Positions 1-10,000 of a stretch of DNA of 58,487 nt are shown here, in pieces (position 1 is the stretch's first letter; every line of letters starts with the position of its first letter). Source of the stretch: Gammaproteobacteria bacterium (GTDB lineage Bacteria > Pseudomonadota > Gammaproteobacteria > Acidiferrobacterales > Sulfurifustaceae); the NCBI GenBank assembly GCA_016199745.1, contig JACQFZ010000043.1:1-58487 (forward strand), in the 5' to 3' direction. The notes beneath the pieces were generated by a model, which did no database searches, had not been told where the DNA came from, and saw nothing but the letters and a program-made list of their open reading frames with translations. Both the position numbers and the translations under genes were made by a program.

Positions 1-2
1 AT

Positions 3-125
3 GAAATGCTACAGATCTTGAGTCTGACCTTGTTCGAGCGAATGCCATTGGATCAGCTACTTAATAACATCATCACGGATGACATCCAGGCGCTTGCGGC
101 TAATCAGCTGACTTTATTCGATTAA
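3..125 (+). mobile_element. IS4-like transposase, C-terminal tail (cut by window edge)
   Basis: A frame open from the window edge ends in TAA at 123-125. Its last 40 residues include LQILSLTLFERMPLDQLL and end in NQLTLFD. I recognise this style of C-terminus from IS4-like DDE transposases, but this is recall rather than a search. Just downstream, GTCCGGACACTACTG (126-140) read in reverse gives CAGTAGTGTCCGGAC, a plausible terminal inverted repeat. The element may be intact outside the window. It sits directly beyond the 3' end of the GMC oxidoreductase gene and so bounds the PKS/NRPS operon on this side. Bases 126-198 hold no gene. Confidence 0.6.
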
Positions 126-198
126 CGTCCGGACACTACTGATCCTCAATAACTTTTAAGGTTGAGATTAAGCATGGTGAATATCTCGGCGGATTATC

Positions 199-1806
199 TC
201 AACATCCGGGCGGATGTCGGCACAGCTGGGACGCAATCTTCTCCCCGATCATGATGCACGTAAGATTCGTCGGTGCGCTCGGGATCGTCGGCATGATCGA
301 CGCATCCGCCACCCACAGGTTATCTACGCCATAAACCCGCCCGCTTGCGTCAACCACGGCGCCGTCATCGGGAGAGCGGCCCATCTTTGCCGAGCCGCAT
401 AGGTGCGCGCTCGGTCGCACGAGGGTCGCGACTGCCTGTTGCAGCGCGACGTCGGAGTTAATCATGCCGTCGGTCCATGCAAGTACCCGATCGAAGCGGG
501 AACAAAGCTCGCCATGCTGCAACAGCTGCCACGCCAGTCGTACCCCTTCCTTGAGCGGCGCGACATCGCTCGGCTCGCCGAGGCAATTGAGCGCGACCTG
601 TGGCGACGCCCGCGGGTCCGCCGAGGTGAGACGAACCACGCCGCGAGAACTTGGCTTCATGAGAGTGACGAGCGCGCCGACGATCGTCGGCGCCTCCGAG
701 ATTGCGCGCAATTGCGGCAATAACGCATGCGCGTTCATGCTCGCCAGTACGCAGATCTCCATGTCATCCGCATAATGCGTCCGGCGAGAGGAGTAGCGCA
801 GCAGCGTCTGCCGCGACGGCTCGCCCGGGATGCAAACATCCGGCTTCGGCACACCCCAAATGCCGACCGCGGGATGATCCATGAGCCCCGAGCCAACGCC
901 GGGTAACGCCTGTCTGACCTCGATGCCCAGGGGTGCAAGCGCCGCCGGATCGCCGATACCGGAGCGCATCAGTATCGCCGGCGTGCCGACGGCACCGGCG
1001 CAGAGAATCACATTGCGCGCCAACAAACGTCGTGGGGTTCCGGCGACGTCAGCCTCGACACCGCCGCAGGTGTACCTACCGGACCAAAGAATCCGATGGA
1101 CATGCGTGTCGGCGAGCAGCGTCAGATTCGAGCGGCGGCGTGCCGCTTCGAGATACGTCAACGCCGTCGACATCCGTACCCCATCGACGACATTCCTCGG
1201 AATAATGCCGACGCCGGGGGTCTGTGGATTGTTGAGATCCGACGTCTCGGGAAAACCGTGCGCGATACACGACGCCATCAGCGCTGCTTGCAACGGCCGC
1301 AGTTCGTCCTTGCGTTCGCGCCGTATCGGTATCGGTCCGCCGCGCCCATGCAGATCGTCCGGGCCCAACAGGTCATCCTCCAGCGCCCGGAAATAGCGTA
1401 AGCAATTTTCCCACCCCCACTGTACGCCGCATTCGGCCGCCCACTGATCGTAATCCTGTGGTGTCCCGCGCAATGCCTGGGCGGCATTGACCGCCGACGA
1501 TCCACCGACCACCCTTCCTGGGTTATACCCGAAAACGCCGCTGCTACCACGCAGTCCGTGCGACGCCTGCGCGGTCGCAGCGCCCTTGATCGACGCACGT
1601 ATATTCCAGTTCAGGCCGGGCGCTACCGCCGGCTGATTCGCATCGCGCATCGCCTGCAGCATCTCCGTCGTCACCGGCTGGTCCGGACCCGATTCCACCA
1701 ACAACACGCGTCGTTCGCGATCCTCGCTCAAACGACTGGCGAGAACCGCTCCCGCGGAGCCGGCACCGACGATAAGAAAGTCAATGTCGTCGACAGAGGC
1801 CGTCAT
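199..1806 (-). CDS. GMC-family FAD-dependent oxidoreductase (choline-dehydrogenase-like)
   Basis: This 535-residue protein has the usual GMC size and layout. The FAD-binding GAGSAGAVLASRL motif is near residue 14, and GGSSAVNA, the GMC signature 1 region, is near residue 101. The C-terminal block contains the active-site-region His in SAHLCGSAKMG and then VADASIMPTIPSAPTN. The family oxidises alcohols to aldehydes, or aldehydes further. The ATG lies 9 bp after the stop of the reductase-terminated NRPS gene, so it is the last gene of that operon. I infer that it acts on the alcohol or aldehyde released by the upstream reductase domain, but a free-standing metabolic role is not excluded. The protein is probably cytoplasmic, since no signal peptide is seen. 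Confidence 0.85.
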   Translation of the reverse strand: MTASVDDIDFLIVGAGSAGAVLASRLSEDRERRVLLVESGPDQPVTTEMLQAMRDANQPAVAPGLNWNIRASIKGAATAQASHGLRGSSGVFGYNPGRVVGGSSAVNAAQALRGTPQDYDQWAAECGVQWGWENCLRYFRALEDDLLGPDDLHGRGGPIPIRRERKDELRPLQAALMASCIAHGFPETSDLNNPQTPGVGIIPRNVVDGVRMSTALTYLEAARRRSNLTLLADTHVHRILWSGRYTCGGVEADVAGTPRRLLARNVILCAGAVGTPAILMRSGIGDPAALAPLGIEVRQALPGVGSGLMDHPAVGIWGVPKPDVCIPGEPSRQTLLRYSSRRTHYADDMEICVLASMNAHALLPQLRAISEAPTIVGALVTLMKPSSRGVVRLTSADPRASPQVALNCLGEPSDVAPLKEGVRLAWQLLQHGELCSRFDRVLAWTDGMINSDVALQQAVATLVRPSAHLCGSAKMGRSPDDGAVVDASGRVYGVDNLWVADASIMPTIPSAPTNLTCIMIGEKIASQLCRHPPGC

Positions 1807-1815
1807 ATGTTTTGA

Positions 1816-4800
1816 TTAGCCATGCAGACTACGCCGAAGACGGAGCCAATATTCCGGCGGCGTCAGGTTAGCGAGTTTGCTCGCCTGGCCGCAGCGATCG
1901 AAGTACCCGGTATCGAGCGGATGCGCATGAAACATATGCTCCACCGCCGCGCCCAATGACCGGTCCGCAAACAGCATAGAAGCAAACCTTGCGCCCTCCC
2001 ACGACAATCGGGCGGCAACTTCCCGGCACTTCGACTTCCATTCCGCGATTGAGATGCGAGATACAAGCTCCTTGTCGGCTAAAAGAATTTCCAGAATCGA
2101 CGTAACGCTAAGCGGATTGTGATTATCGATATGGACAAGTCCACGGTAGTCGTCGCTAATGAGTGAGTTCTCGACCACTAGATACGCCAAGACATCCACC
2201 GGAACGCCGTAGAACAGCGAATCGCTCCAATCGGGCACCGAACCGGCGGCACACGCGGCACGCAACACATTCACGTAGGTGTCGTTGGGTTTTACCCGGC
2301 CGCTACGCGCCGACGGCAACGCATGCGAGCTTCGATAAATCTTTACGGGCAGTCCTCGCTCCACCGCGGTAAGGAATACCTGCTCAGCAGCCCACTTGGA
2401 TTGCGCATAGCCAGTGAGCAATCCTTCCGAATCGGTATGTGCGCGCTCCTCGTGCAAGATCACCAGCTCACCGTTTCTATGGCGCCGGCATACGGTCATC
2501 GGCGAAACGAAAAAGACCGGCTTAGTCCATCGTTCGGTCGCGAGCTGCAACGCCCACACTGCGGAGCTCACGTTGGTTTTTCGATGAGCGGTGTAATGGG
2601 CAAGCACGTTGAGCGAGGCGCCCAAATGGTAGATGGAATCGACGGAGTCGCAGAGATCGCGCCACGTCGGTGGTTGCAGTCCCCATTGCGGCTCCGCCAA
2701 GTCACCACACACCGGTTGCACACGATCTCGCCACGATTGATCGACCTCAATACCGCACTGCTGCATCATGTCGAACAAACGTGCGGCACCCTCGGCGGCG
2801 TCGCGTGTCCGAACCAGGCAGTAAATTTTCGCCCGCGTGCGTGCCAACAACTCGGCCAACACGTGCGCGCCGATCCAGCCGGTCCCACCGGTCAACAAAA
2901 TGTTTTGCGGCGCAGATGGTGGGCGGCGTGCAGCGCTACCATCAAGCGCAGCGACACGTGTAATCGCCGTAGCGATGTCCGCCAGCATAGTGTCACGATC
3001 GATCGACGCTATCTCTACCGTTGGCGACGCGTCACCCGGTATCGGTGTACCACGACGCCGATGTAACGCTGCCAACGATTCGATCGTGACGTTCTCGAAT
3101 AACTCATGCATCTCGAGTCGGAACGACGGCAGCGCCGCGTTGATCTCTCGCACCAACTGCGTGGCCTGAATGGAATCGCCGCCGAACTCGAAGAAATTAT
3201 CGGTCACGCCGATTTCAACCCCGCCGATGACGCGCGACCATATCGCGAGAATCGCGCGCTCCGCCTCGTCGCGCGGTGCCACGCATGCGCGCGTCGCGCT
3301 GTCCGGCTCCTCGACCGGCGGCAACGCACGGTAATCGATCTTGCCGTTGCCGGTTATCGGCAGGCGTTCGAGCGCCACCATCGCACGGGGCACCATGTAC
3401 TCCGGCAAGCGCCGCGACAGATAATCCTTCAGCGCTTGCACATCCAGTCCGGTTTCGGTCGTTTCGATGTACGCCGTCAGCTGGCGCGTCCCAGCTCGCT
3501 CGGCATCGAACACAACGACACACTGCTTCACCTGCGGATGCTGGCGCAACACTGCTTCGATCTCGCCCAGCTCCACGCGATGTCCGCGTATTTTTACCCG
3601 ACGATCGTTGCGCCCGACGATGATAACGTTGCCATCAGCCGCGTAACGTCCCAAATCGCCGGTGTCGTACAGGCGCTCCCCCGTTTGCGGATGCACGATG
3701 AAACGCGCGGCGGTGGCTTCGTCGTCGCACCAATACCCGCGCGCCAATCCGGCGCCGCCGATGAAAATCCGACCTGTAACATGATCAGGACACGGCCGCA
3801 GCGCCGCGTCGTACACCCAGAGCGTCTGATTCGGCAACGGTTTGCCGTACGGAATACTGGCCCAGTCGGGCGAGACGGTCTCGATCGGAAAATAATTCGA
3901 CCAGATCGACGCCTCGGTTGCGCCACCGAGCGCAATCAGCGTTGCATCGGAATAGCGCGCGCGAATCCGCTGCGGCAGATCGAGCGGAATGAAATCGCCG
4001 CTCAGCAACACGGCACGCAGCGCCGTCATCTCGCGTCCGTCGTCGTGGAAGCTGTCGATCAGCATACGCATAAGTTGCGGCGTGGAATTCCACAACGTTA
4101 CGCGCGACTGCGCAATTAGCGCGCACCAATGAAACGGATCATGCGCCTTGCGCGCATCGGGCAACACGAGTGCACCGCCGGCGGCGAGCGGACCGAAGCT
4201 GTCGTACACCGAAAGATCGAAACTGAGCGACGACACCGACAACACACGATCCTGCGCCGAGACGCCGAGCAAACGATTCACCTGCTCGATCGTGTTCATC
4301 GCCGCGCGATGTTCGATCATCACCCCTTTGGGAACGCCGGTCGTGCCGGACGTAAAAATGACATATGCCAGCCCATCGAGCGCGCCCTCGAGCGAGCGCC
4401 GATGCGCGGTGTCGAACTCGCCACGGCGGCTGCCATCGATCTCGAGCACGTCGCAACCTGCCGCGATCGCTACCGGGACCACTCCCGGCTGCGTCAGCAA
4501 CTGCGCGATGCCGCCGAGGCGCAGCAGCTCTTGCTGGCGCCGCGCCGGCAAATCGGCATCGATCGGTAAATACGCGCCACCAGCGAGCAGCACGCCGTAT
4601 ACCGCGACCAGCTGCTCCCAACCTTTGCGCATCAACACCGCGACCGGTCGGTCGGCGCGCAGACCGTGGCGCATCAACCAATCGGCGACGGCAACGCTTT
4701 CGCCGAGCAACTCGCCGTACGTCATGGTGCGCGTGGGCGAAAAAATGGCCGGCGTCTGCGGCGCAGCGCGTGCGCGCGCGACAAATTCTCCCTGCAAGCG

Positions 4801-6399
4801 TTGCGACGGCAGCGCCGCCGATATCCGATCGATCGGCGCGCGCCGAAGTTGCATGTCCTCGGGCAACTCGACGATATCGCGGCACTGCCAAGCCGACGCA
4901 TCCGCGCACAGCCGCTCGAGCGCGCGATTGTAAGCCGCGAACATCGCCTCCGGCACGCCATCGTCGAACACGGCATCGGCCACGTCCCAGATCAGTAACA
5001 GACCATCGCGCTGTTCCAACACATCGTGATCGAGCCACACCTGCGATGCCTGGCTGATGTTATAACCCATGCGCCCGAACTGCTCGGTGTCGGTAATCGC
5101 GTCGGCGTCGCTCCAGATCAGTCCGCTGGTGTAGACCACCGGCAGCGTCGCTTGCAACGGCGCGCCGTTACGTCTGGCCCATTCGCGCATGACGGTCACG
5201 CCACTCAGCTGAGCGTAATCGAGGTCGGTCAGAAACTGCTGCTGTAAGCGTTGCGCGAATTCGACGAACGTCAGTCGCGGGTCGCGCCGGTCCACCTCCA
5301 GCATCAGCGTCGACGTGAACTCGCCAAGCACGCGGTTCACGTCGGGATGCAGCTGCCGGCGCAGCCCGCTCGTGACGTTCAGCGTGAAATGCGCACTCTG
5401 ACTCCAACGCGCTAGCACTTCCGCGTATAGCGCCATCACCAAATTCGACGGCGTGAGCCCACGCGCCCGCGCCTCGACCTTGAGCGTATTCCAGCGCGTC
5501 TTATCGAGCAGCCGTTCATGCCGGTGAAAGCGCGGCGATCGGCGCGCGGCGGGATCGGTGCGCAACGGCAGCGCCGGCGCGGGCGGAAGCGAGTCGATGC
5601 GCGCCATCCAGTAATTCTGCGCGCGGCGATACGCCGCCGAGTCGTGCAGCACCTGCTCCGCCAACACGTAATCGCGAAACGAAAACTCAAGCGCCGGCGG
5701 CTGATACCGCGGTTGTTCATAAAACTGATGCCATTCGCGCAGAAACAACGATAGGCTCCACACGTCAAGCATCAGGAGATCGACACTGAGATGCAAACGC
5801 ACGCGCTCGTCCGGCAACAGGGTCGCGCGGATCTCGAACAGCGGCCAACGATCCGGTCGAAAAACTTGGTGCGACAGCGCCGCGCGCACTGCCACGGTCG
5901 CCTGTTCGATGTGCGCAGATATGGCTCGACGCTGATCGCCGACCTCGATCCGATAGCGCGGCACCTCGGGCAACACACGCTGCAGGCCGGTACTGTCGAC
6001 TACCGCGCGCAGCATGTCGTGGCGCTCGATCACGCGGCACAACGCATCGTTGAGGCGCTCGATATCCAGCGCGGCGCAATCGAACTCGACATAGAAATGT
6101 GTCGCGACATCGCCCATTTCGATCGCACCATCGCGCCCGAGCCAATAGGCGTGCTGTAGATCGGTGAGCGGAAATGGTTGAAAGCGATTGGCGGCGTCGG
6201 GAGTCCATGCGCCCGACGCCTCTTCCGCGTCCGACGTCTGTGCGCGCAACAATTCCAGAAGCTCGGACTTGTGCAACTGCAACGCATGACGCAGTTCGTC
6301 GTTCAACACACCCACGGGCGCCTGGATGCGCAACTCGTCCCGTTCCAGGCGAAGTTTCACACCCAGCTGGTTCAGTTCCGTAAGAAATTGTTCCATCAT
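1816..6399 (-). CDS. NRPS module: TubC docking-Cy-A(Cys)-PCP-thioester reductase
   Basis: In 1527 residues the domains are as follows. A TubC-type N-terminal docking domain occupies about 1-55. A heterocyclisation domain (about 75-500) carries an intact DxxxxD motif, DLLMLD. The adenylation domain (about 540-1010) has FTSGTTGVPKG and FDLSVYDSFG. The A4 residues D-L-Y, WNSTP and ATEASIW fit the cysteine code of thiazoline-forming modules. The PCP has FGGDSI (Ser near 1074). A terminal reductase (about 1165-1527) has TGGTGWIGAHV for NADPH and YAQSK as the YxxxK catalytic pair. Expected chemistry is Cys loading, condensation and cyclisation to thiazoline, then reductive release as aldehyde or alcohol. 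It has no thioesterase, unlike its sister NRPS. The upstream partner must supply an acidic C-terminal docking tail. The substrate call is by eye only. Confidence 0.9.
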   Translation of the reverse strand: MMEQFLTELNQLGVKLRLERDELRIQAPVGVLNDELRHALQLHKSELLELLRAQTSDAEEASGAWTPDAANRFQPFPLTDLQHAYWLGRDGAIEMGDVATHFYVEFDCAALDIERLNDALCRVIERHDMLRAVVDSTGLQRVLPEVPRYRIEVGDQRRAISAHIEQATVAVRAALSHQVFRPDRWPLFEIRATLLPDERVRLHLSVDLLMLDVWSLSLFLREWHQFYEQPRYQPPALEFSFRDYVLAEQVLHDSAAYRRAQNYWMARIDSLPPAPALPLRTDPAARRSPRFHRHERLLDKTRWNTLKVEARARGLTPSNLVMALYAEVLARWSQSAHFTLNVTSGLRRQLHPDVNRVLGEFTSTLMLEVDRRDPRLTFVEFAQRLQQQFLTDLDYAQLSGVTVMREWARRNGAPLQATLPVVYTSGLIWSDADAITDTEQFGRMGYNISQASQVWLDHDVLEQRDGLLLIWDVADAVFDDGVPEAMFAAYNRALERLCADASAWQCRDIVELPEDMQLRRAPIDRISAALPSQRLQGEFVARARAAPQTPAIFSPTRTMTYGELLGESVAVADWLMRHGLRADRPVAVLMRKGWEQLVAVYGVLLAGGAYLPIDADLPARRQQELLRLGGIAQLLTQPGVVPVAIAAGCDVLEIDGSRRGEFDTAHRRSLEGALDGLAYVIFTSGTTGVPKGVMIEHRAAMNTIEQVNRLLGVSAQDRVLSVSSLSFDLSVYDSFGPLAAGGALVLPDARKAHDPFHWCALIAQSRVTLWNSTPQLMRMLIDSFHDDGREMTALRAVLLSGDFIPLDLPQRIRARYSDATLIALGGATEASIWSNYFPIETVSPDWASIPYGKPLPNQTLWVYDAALRPCPDHVTGRIFIGGAGLARGYWCDDEATAARFIVHPQTGERLYDTGDLGRYAADGNVIIVGRNDRRVKIRGHRVELGEIEAVLRQHPQVKQCVVVFDAERAGTRQLTAYIETTETGLDVQALKDYLSRRLPEYMVPRAMVALERLPITGNGKIDYRALPPVEEPDSATRACVAPRDEAERAILAIWSRVIGGVEIGVTDNFFEFGGDSIQATQLVREINAALPSFRLEMHELFENVTIESLAALHRRRGTPIPGDASPTVEIASIDRDTMLADIATAITRVAALDGSAARRPPSAPQNILLTGGTGWIGAHVLAELLARTRAKIYCLVRTRDAAEGAARLFDMMQQCGIEVDQSWRDRVQPVCGDLAEPQWGLQPPTWRDLCDSVDSIYHLGASLNVLAHYTAHRKTNVSSAVWALQLATERWTKPVFFVSPMTVCRRHRNGELVILHEERAHTDSEGLLTGYAQSKWAAEQVFLTAVERGLPVKIYRSSHALPSARSGRVKPNDTYVNVLRAACAAGSVPDWSDSLFYGVPVDVLAYLVVENSLISDDYRGLVHIDNHNPLSVTSILEILLADKELVSRISIAEWKSKCREVAARLSWEGARFASMLFADRSLGAAVEHMFHAHPLDTGYFDRCGQASKLANLTPPEYWLRLRRSLHG

Positions 6400-6482
6400 T
6401 GATTCAATCCGATGACCAGTTCATTTTCGTTACGCGAGCACCAGCGTTGCAGCACTCGCGGCGGCGCTCTGACGGACGATGA

Positions 6483-6950
6483 TCAGACCGCCGATGTGCC
6501 GACGACATTGGCATCGATGTCGAACCCGGATCGCGGCTCCCTGGCCCAACGTATCGCGATCAGTGTTACCCAGACTCCGAGCGCATGATGCGCAAAATCC
6601 GGCAAGTAGAGCACGAGCGGTTTATCTCCGAGTAACAGGTGCCTGACGTTGTGCGCGCCGACAATCAGCGTGAAACCAACGGTCAGTCCCACTGCCGCCC
6701 ACCGAAACCAGTACCCTTTCACGGTGAGGGCCAACATGGGTGCGAAAACATACAATGCCAACAGCAGCGCCAGTGGGCCGCGCATATCGAAAAATTTCTT
6801 CTTCAACAACAGCAGTTGCCATGGCGTCAAATCTATCGCGGCAACGATCATCATTATTTCCGTAAGAAATATCGACAGGACCGCCAGGAACATCATGGTC
6901 CAGCCTTGTGCGATAAGTTTTTCAGTAGACTCGTGCTCGGTATCCTTCAT
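6483..6950 (-). CDS. Small integral membrane protein of unknown function
   Basis: This 155-residue protein has about four hydrophobic segments (roughly residues 17-40, 58-76, 84-102 and 118-137) separated by short charged loops such as LLLLKKKFFD and HNVRHLLLGDKP. I recognise no family. It lies between two NRPS genes on the same strand, 83 bp upstream of the reductase-NRPS, and a GAGGCG-like ribosome site precedes the ATG. The reading frame has uniform codon use and sensible membrane topology, so it is probably real. A role in export of the product, self-protection or membrane tethering of the synthase is possible, but this is inferred from position only. PigN-like function was considered and not supported. 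Confidence 0.65.
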   Translation of the reverse strand: MKDTEHESTEKLIAQGWTMMFLAVLSIFLTEIMMIVAAIDLTPWQLLLLKKKFFDMRGPLALLLALYVFAPMLALTVKGYWFRWAAVGLTVGFTLIVGAHNVRHLLLGDKPLVLYLPDFAHHALGVWVTLIAIRWAREPRSGFDIDANVVGTSAV

Positions 6951-6972
6951 GGTGTTGCGCCTCGCTATTGAC

Positions 6973-7078
6973 CTAGGGAACCTCAGATGTATTCATACTT
7001 GTAGCGTGCGCCATGCGCACGATTAAGATGATCCGTGCGCATAGCGCACGCGACGTGAATTATTCAGGGCTTCCCTAG
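6973..7078. repeat. Palindromic mobile-repeat copy A (MITE/REP-like)
   Basis: The outer ends CTAGGGAA (6973-6980) and TTCCCTAG (7071-7078) are perfect inverted repeats. Inside is a stem of GTGCGCCATGCGCAC (7006-7020) and GTGCGCATAGCGCAC (7035-7049) with one mismatch, around a 14-base loop GATTAAGATGATCC. The reverse complement matches copy B at about 20,373-20,457 nearly base for base over about 75 bp, including the flank CTACAAGTATGAAT. The TAG stop of the upstream NRPS (7075-7077) lies inside the terminal repeat, so the element supplies the end of that gene. It encodes nothing itself. Confidence 0.8.
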
Positions 7079-10000
7079 CCACAGTCGATCGCCTGCGGAA
7101 ACCGTTTTCGTTCGAGGTGTGATCGTACGACGGCGGCGACGGTATCGACGTTGCTCTCACTCAACACGGTGTAGTGCGTGCCCGGTACGCGCGCGCAATG
7201 CACCGCCCCTGACGTAAAACCCAACCAGCCCCAGTCTTCCGCCGTCAAGCTCGGATGATCGGAAAACTCACCGACGCTGCCATCGGCGGCGCGCAACACG
7301 CTGATGTCGGCGGTGATGGGCGTGGGCCGGTAACGACGCGCGGCGCGAACCGTGCGCGTAAAAATCGCCAGCATGTACACCAGCTGCTGCGAATCGAGAT
7401 TGGCGTGAATGGATCGATGCGCGCGCATGAGGTCGAGTGCTAGTACCAGCGCTCGCTCGGGTTCTACCTCGACGTCTTCGCGTCGTAGGCAGCTCACGTC
7501 GATGCCAACGTCGAAATCTTCGAGGAACCAGCGCAACAAGGTGACATTGTCGACCGGCCCATCTTGCATCGGTGCGGCGGCGTCGATCATCACCACACGC
7601 TCCACCTCTTCGCCGGTGCTTTCGAGCTGACGCGCCATCTCGAAAGCAATCGCGCCGCCACTCGACCAACCGCCAAGCAGATACGGACCTCGCGGCCGCC
7701 GCTTTCGTATCGCCGCCAGATACAACGCCGCCATCTGTTCGATGCTCTCGAGCGGCGGCTGTTCGCCGAAAAGCCCGGGCGCTTGCAGGCCGTAGAACGG
7801 TCGATCGAGCTTCTGTGCCAACCCCCGATAACACAGCACGTTGCCGCCGGCTGGGTGCACGAAAAAGCACGGCGCGCCCTCGCCCGTCGTGCGCAGCGGC
7901 ACCAGCGGCGACCAGGTCGCTTGCTTTTGCAATCTGCGCGCAAGCGTCTCGATGGTTCCGTCCTCGAGCAACAGGCCCAACGGCAAACGTCGCCCGCATT
8001 CCTGTTCGATGCGCGTCATCACGCGCACGGCGGCGAACGACTGGCCGCCGAGGTCGAAGAAGTCGTCGTGTACGCCGACAGGCTTGACCGCGAGCACCTC
8101 TTGCCAAATCGCAGCGAGTTTCCGTTCGGTGTCGTTGCGCGGCGCAACGAATTCGCGCTTCGCCTGTCCAGCGGGTCCGAGTTTAGCGAGCGCCGCGCGA
8201 TCCACTTTTCCGTTCGCCGTCAGTGGCAACTGCGCCAACGGCACGATGTGTGACGGCAGCATGTAGGCGGGGAGCTTCGTGCGGAGATAACGTTGCAACG
8301 CGTCCTTCATCTCTACCCATGCTCCAGAAGGAATCGCGTTTTCCCTGGCGGGAAGAGCGTGCAGCGAAAGACTCGCGCGAGAACCGGCGTCGGCAACAAC
8401 GAAGGCAACGAGCTGCTTTCCCACCGGCGTGACGCTAACGATGACCGCCGCCGCCTGTACTTGGGAATGCTGAACCAATACCGCTTCGATCTCCCCAAGC
8501 TCAACGCGATAACCCTGAATCTTCACCTGCAAATCAGCACGGCCGAGGAATTCGATGTTGCCGTCCGGCAGATAGCGACCGAGGTCACCCGTGCGGTAGA
8601 GCCGTTCGCCGGTGCGCGGGTGGGGCACGAAAACAGCGTCGGTTTTTTGCGGGTCACCCCAATATCCCAGGGCCAGACCGCGGCCACCTATATATAGGTA
8701 TCCAGGCGCCCAAATTGGTGCATCCTCGCCGTTCTCGTCCAAGACATGCCAGGTCTGGTTGGCCAACGGTTTACCGTAGGGAATGCTGACCCAGGAGGAA
8801 TCGACGTGCTCGATCGGATAATAAATCGACCAGATCGACGCCTCGGTGGCGCCGCCCAAGCTCACGATACGCGCGTTCGGCGCGACGCGTTTGATCTGCG
8901 CCGGCAACGCGACCGGGATCCAGTCGCCGCTCAACATAACGAGTCGCAACGACGGTAATTGCGCCCCGACAATCGCCGCGGCGTCGACCAGCAGTTGCAT
9001 TAACGCCGGCACGGAGTTCCACACCGTCACTGCGTGTTGCTGGATCGAATCGATCCACCTGGCAGGCTCCGGTTCAGGCGTGGTGGATGGCAGCACGAGC
9101 GTGGCACCTGCGGCGGCGGCACCGAAAAGATCGTAGACGGAGAGATCGAAGCAGAGCGAGGAGACGCCGAATATCACGTCGTCCTTCGTCACACCGAAAC
9201 GACGATTGATGTCGAGCACGGTATTGAGCGCACCACCGTGGTCGATCATCACACCCTTGGGCACGCCGGTGGAGCCGGACGTGTAGATGATGTAGGCCAG
9301 GTCGGTTGCTCGCCGCGTCGCTAGAAGCGGCGCGTCAGCGAATGGCGAGCGCTCGATATCGTCGACGTAGACGGCTCGAACGTCACGATGGCCCTCCTCA
9401 CTCCCGCCTCTCGCCGTGGGAAAAGAATCAAGGATGACGGAAACGGTTTGCAAACGCCGACTCGTCACTACCGCGCGCGCGTCGATGTTCTTCAACACGA
9501 AGTGCACACGCTCCGCCGGCCAGTGCGGATCGATCGGCACATAGGCCGCGCCGACGGCGAGGATGCCGAAAACCGCCACCGCTTGCTCGCTGCCCTTTTC
9601 GAGCAAAATGGCAATGCGCTCGCCCGGTTGTGCGCCTGCTTGCTTCAAACATTGGGCGAGACGGTTGGCGGCGGCGTATAGCTCGGCGTACGTCAGCGTG
9701 CGCTCATCGGTGATGACTGCCGGTCTCTCGGGGAAACCATCGGCGCTGGTCGAGAGTCCTTGTGTCAACAATGCCTCGTAGAGCGGGTACGAGGTCTCGT
9801 TGATCCGGGCGCGCTGGTCGCGCTGCGCGCTCGGCAGCAGATCGAACGATGACCGCCGCCACGCCGCTTCGTCGTCGGCGAGTTTTGCGAGCAGCGTTTC
9901 GTAACCGTGCTGCATCGCGTCGATCAACCCAGACGGGAAACACGCTTCGATCGCATCCCAACTGACCAGCAACGATCCGTCCGGAACCTCCCAGAACTGA

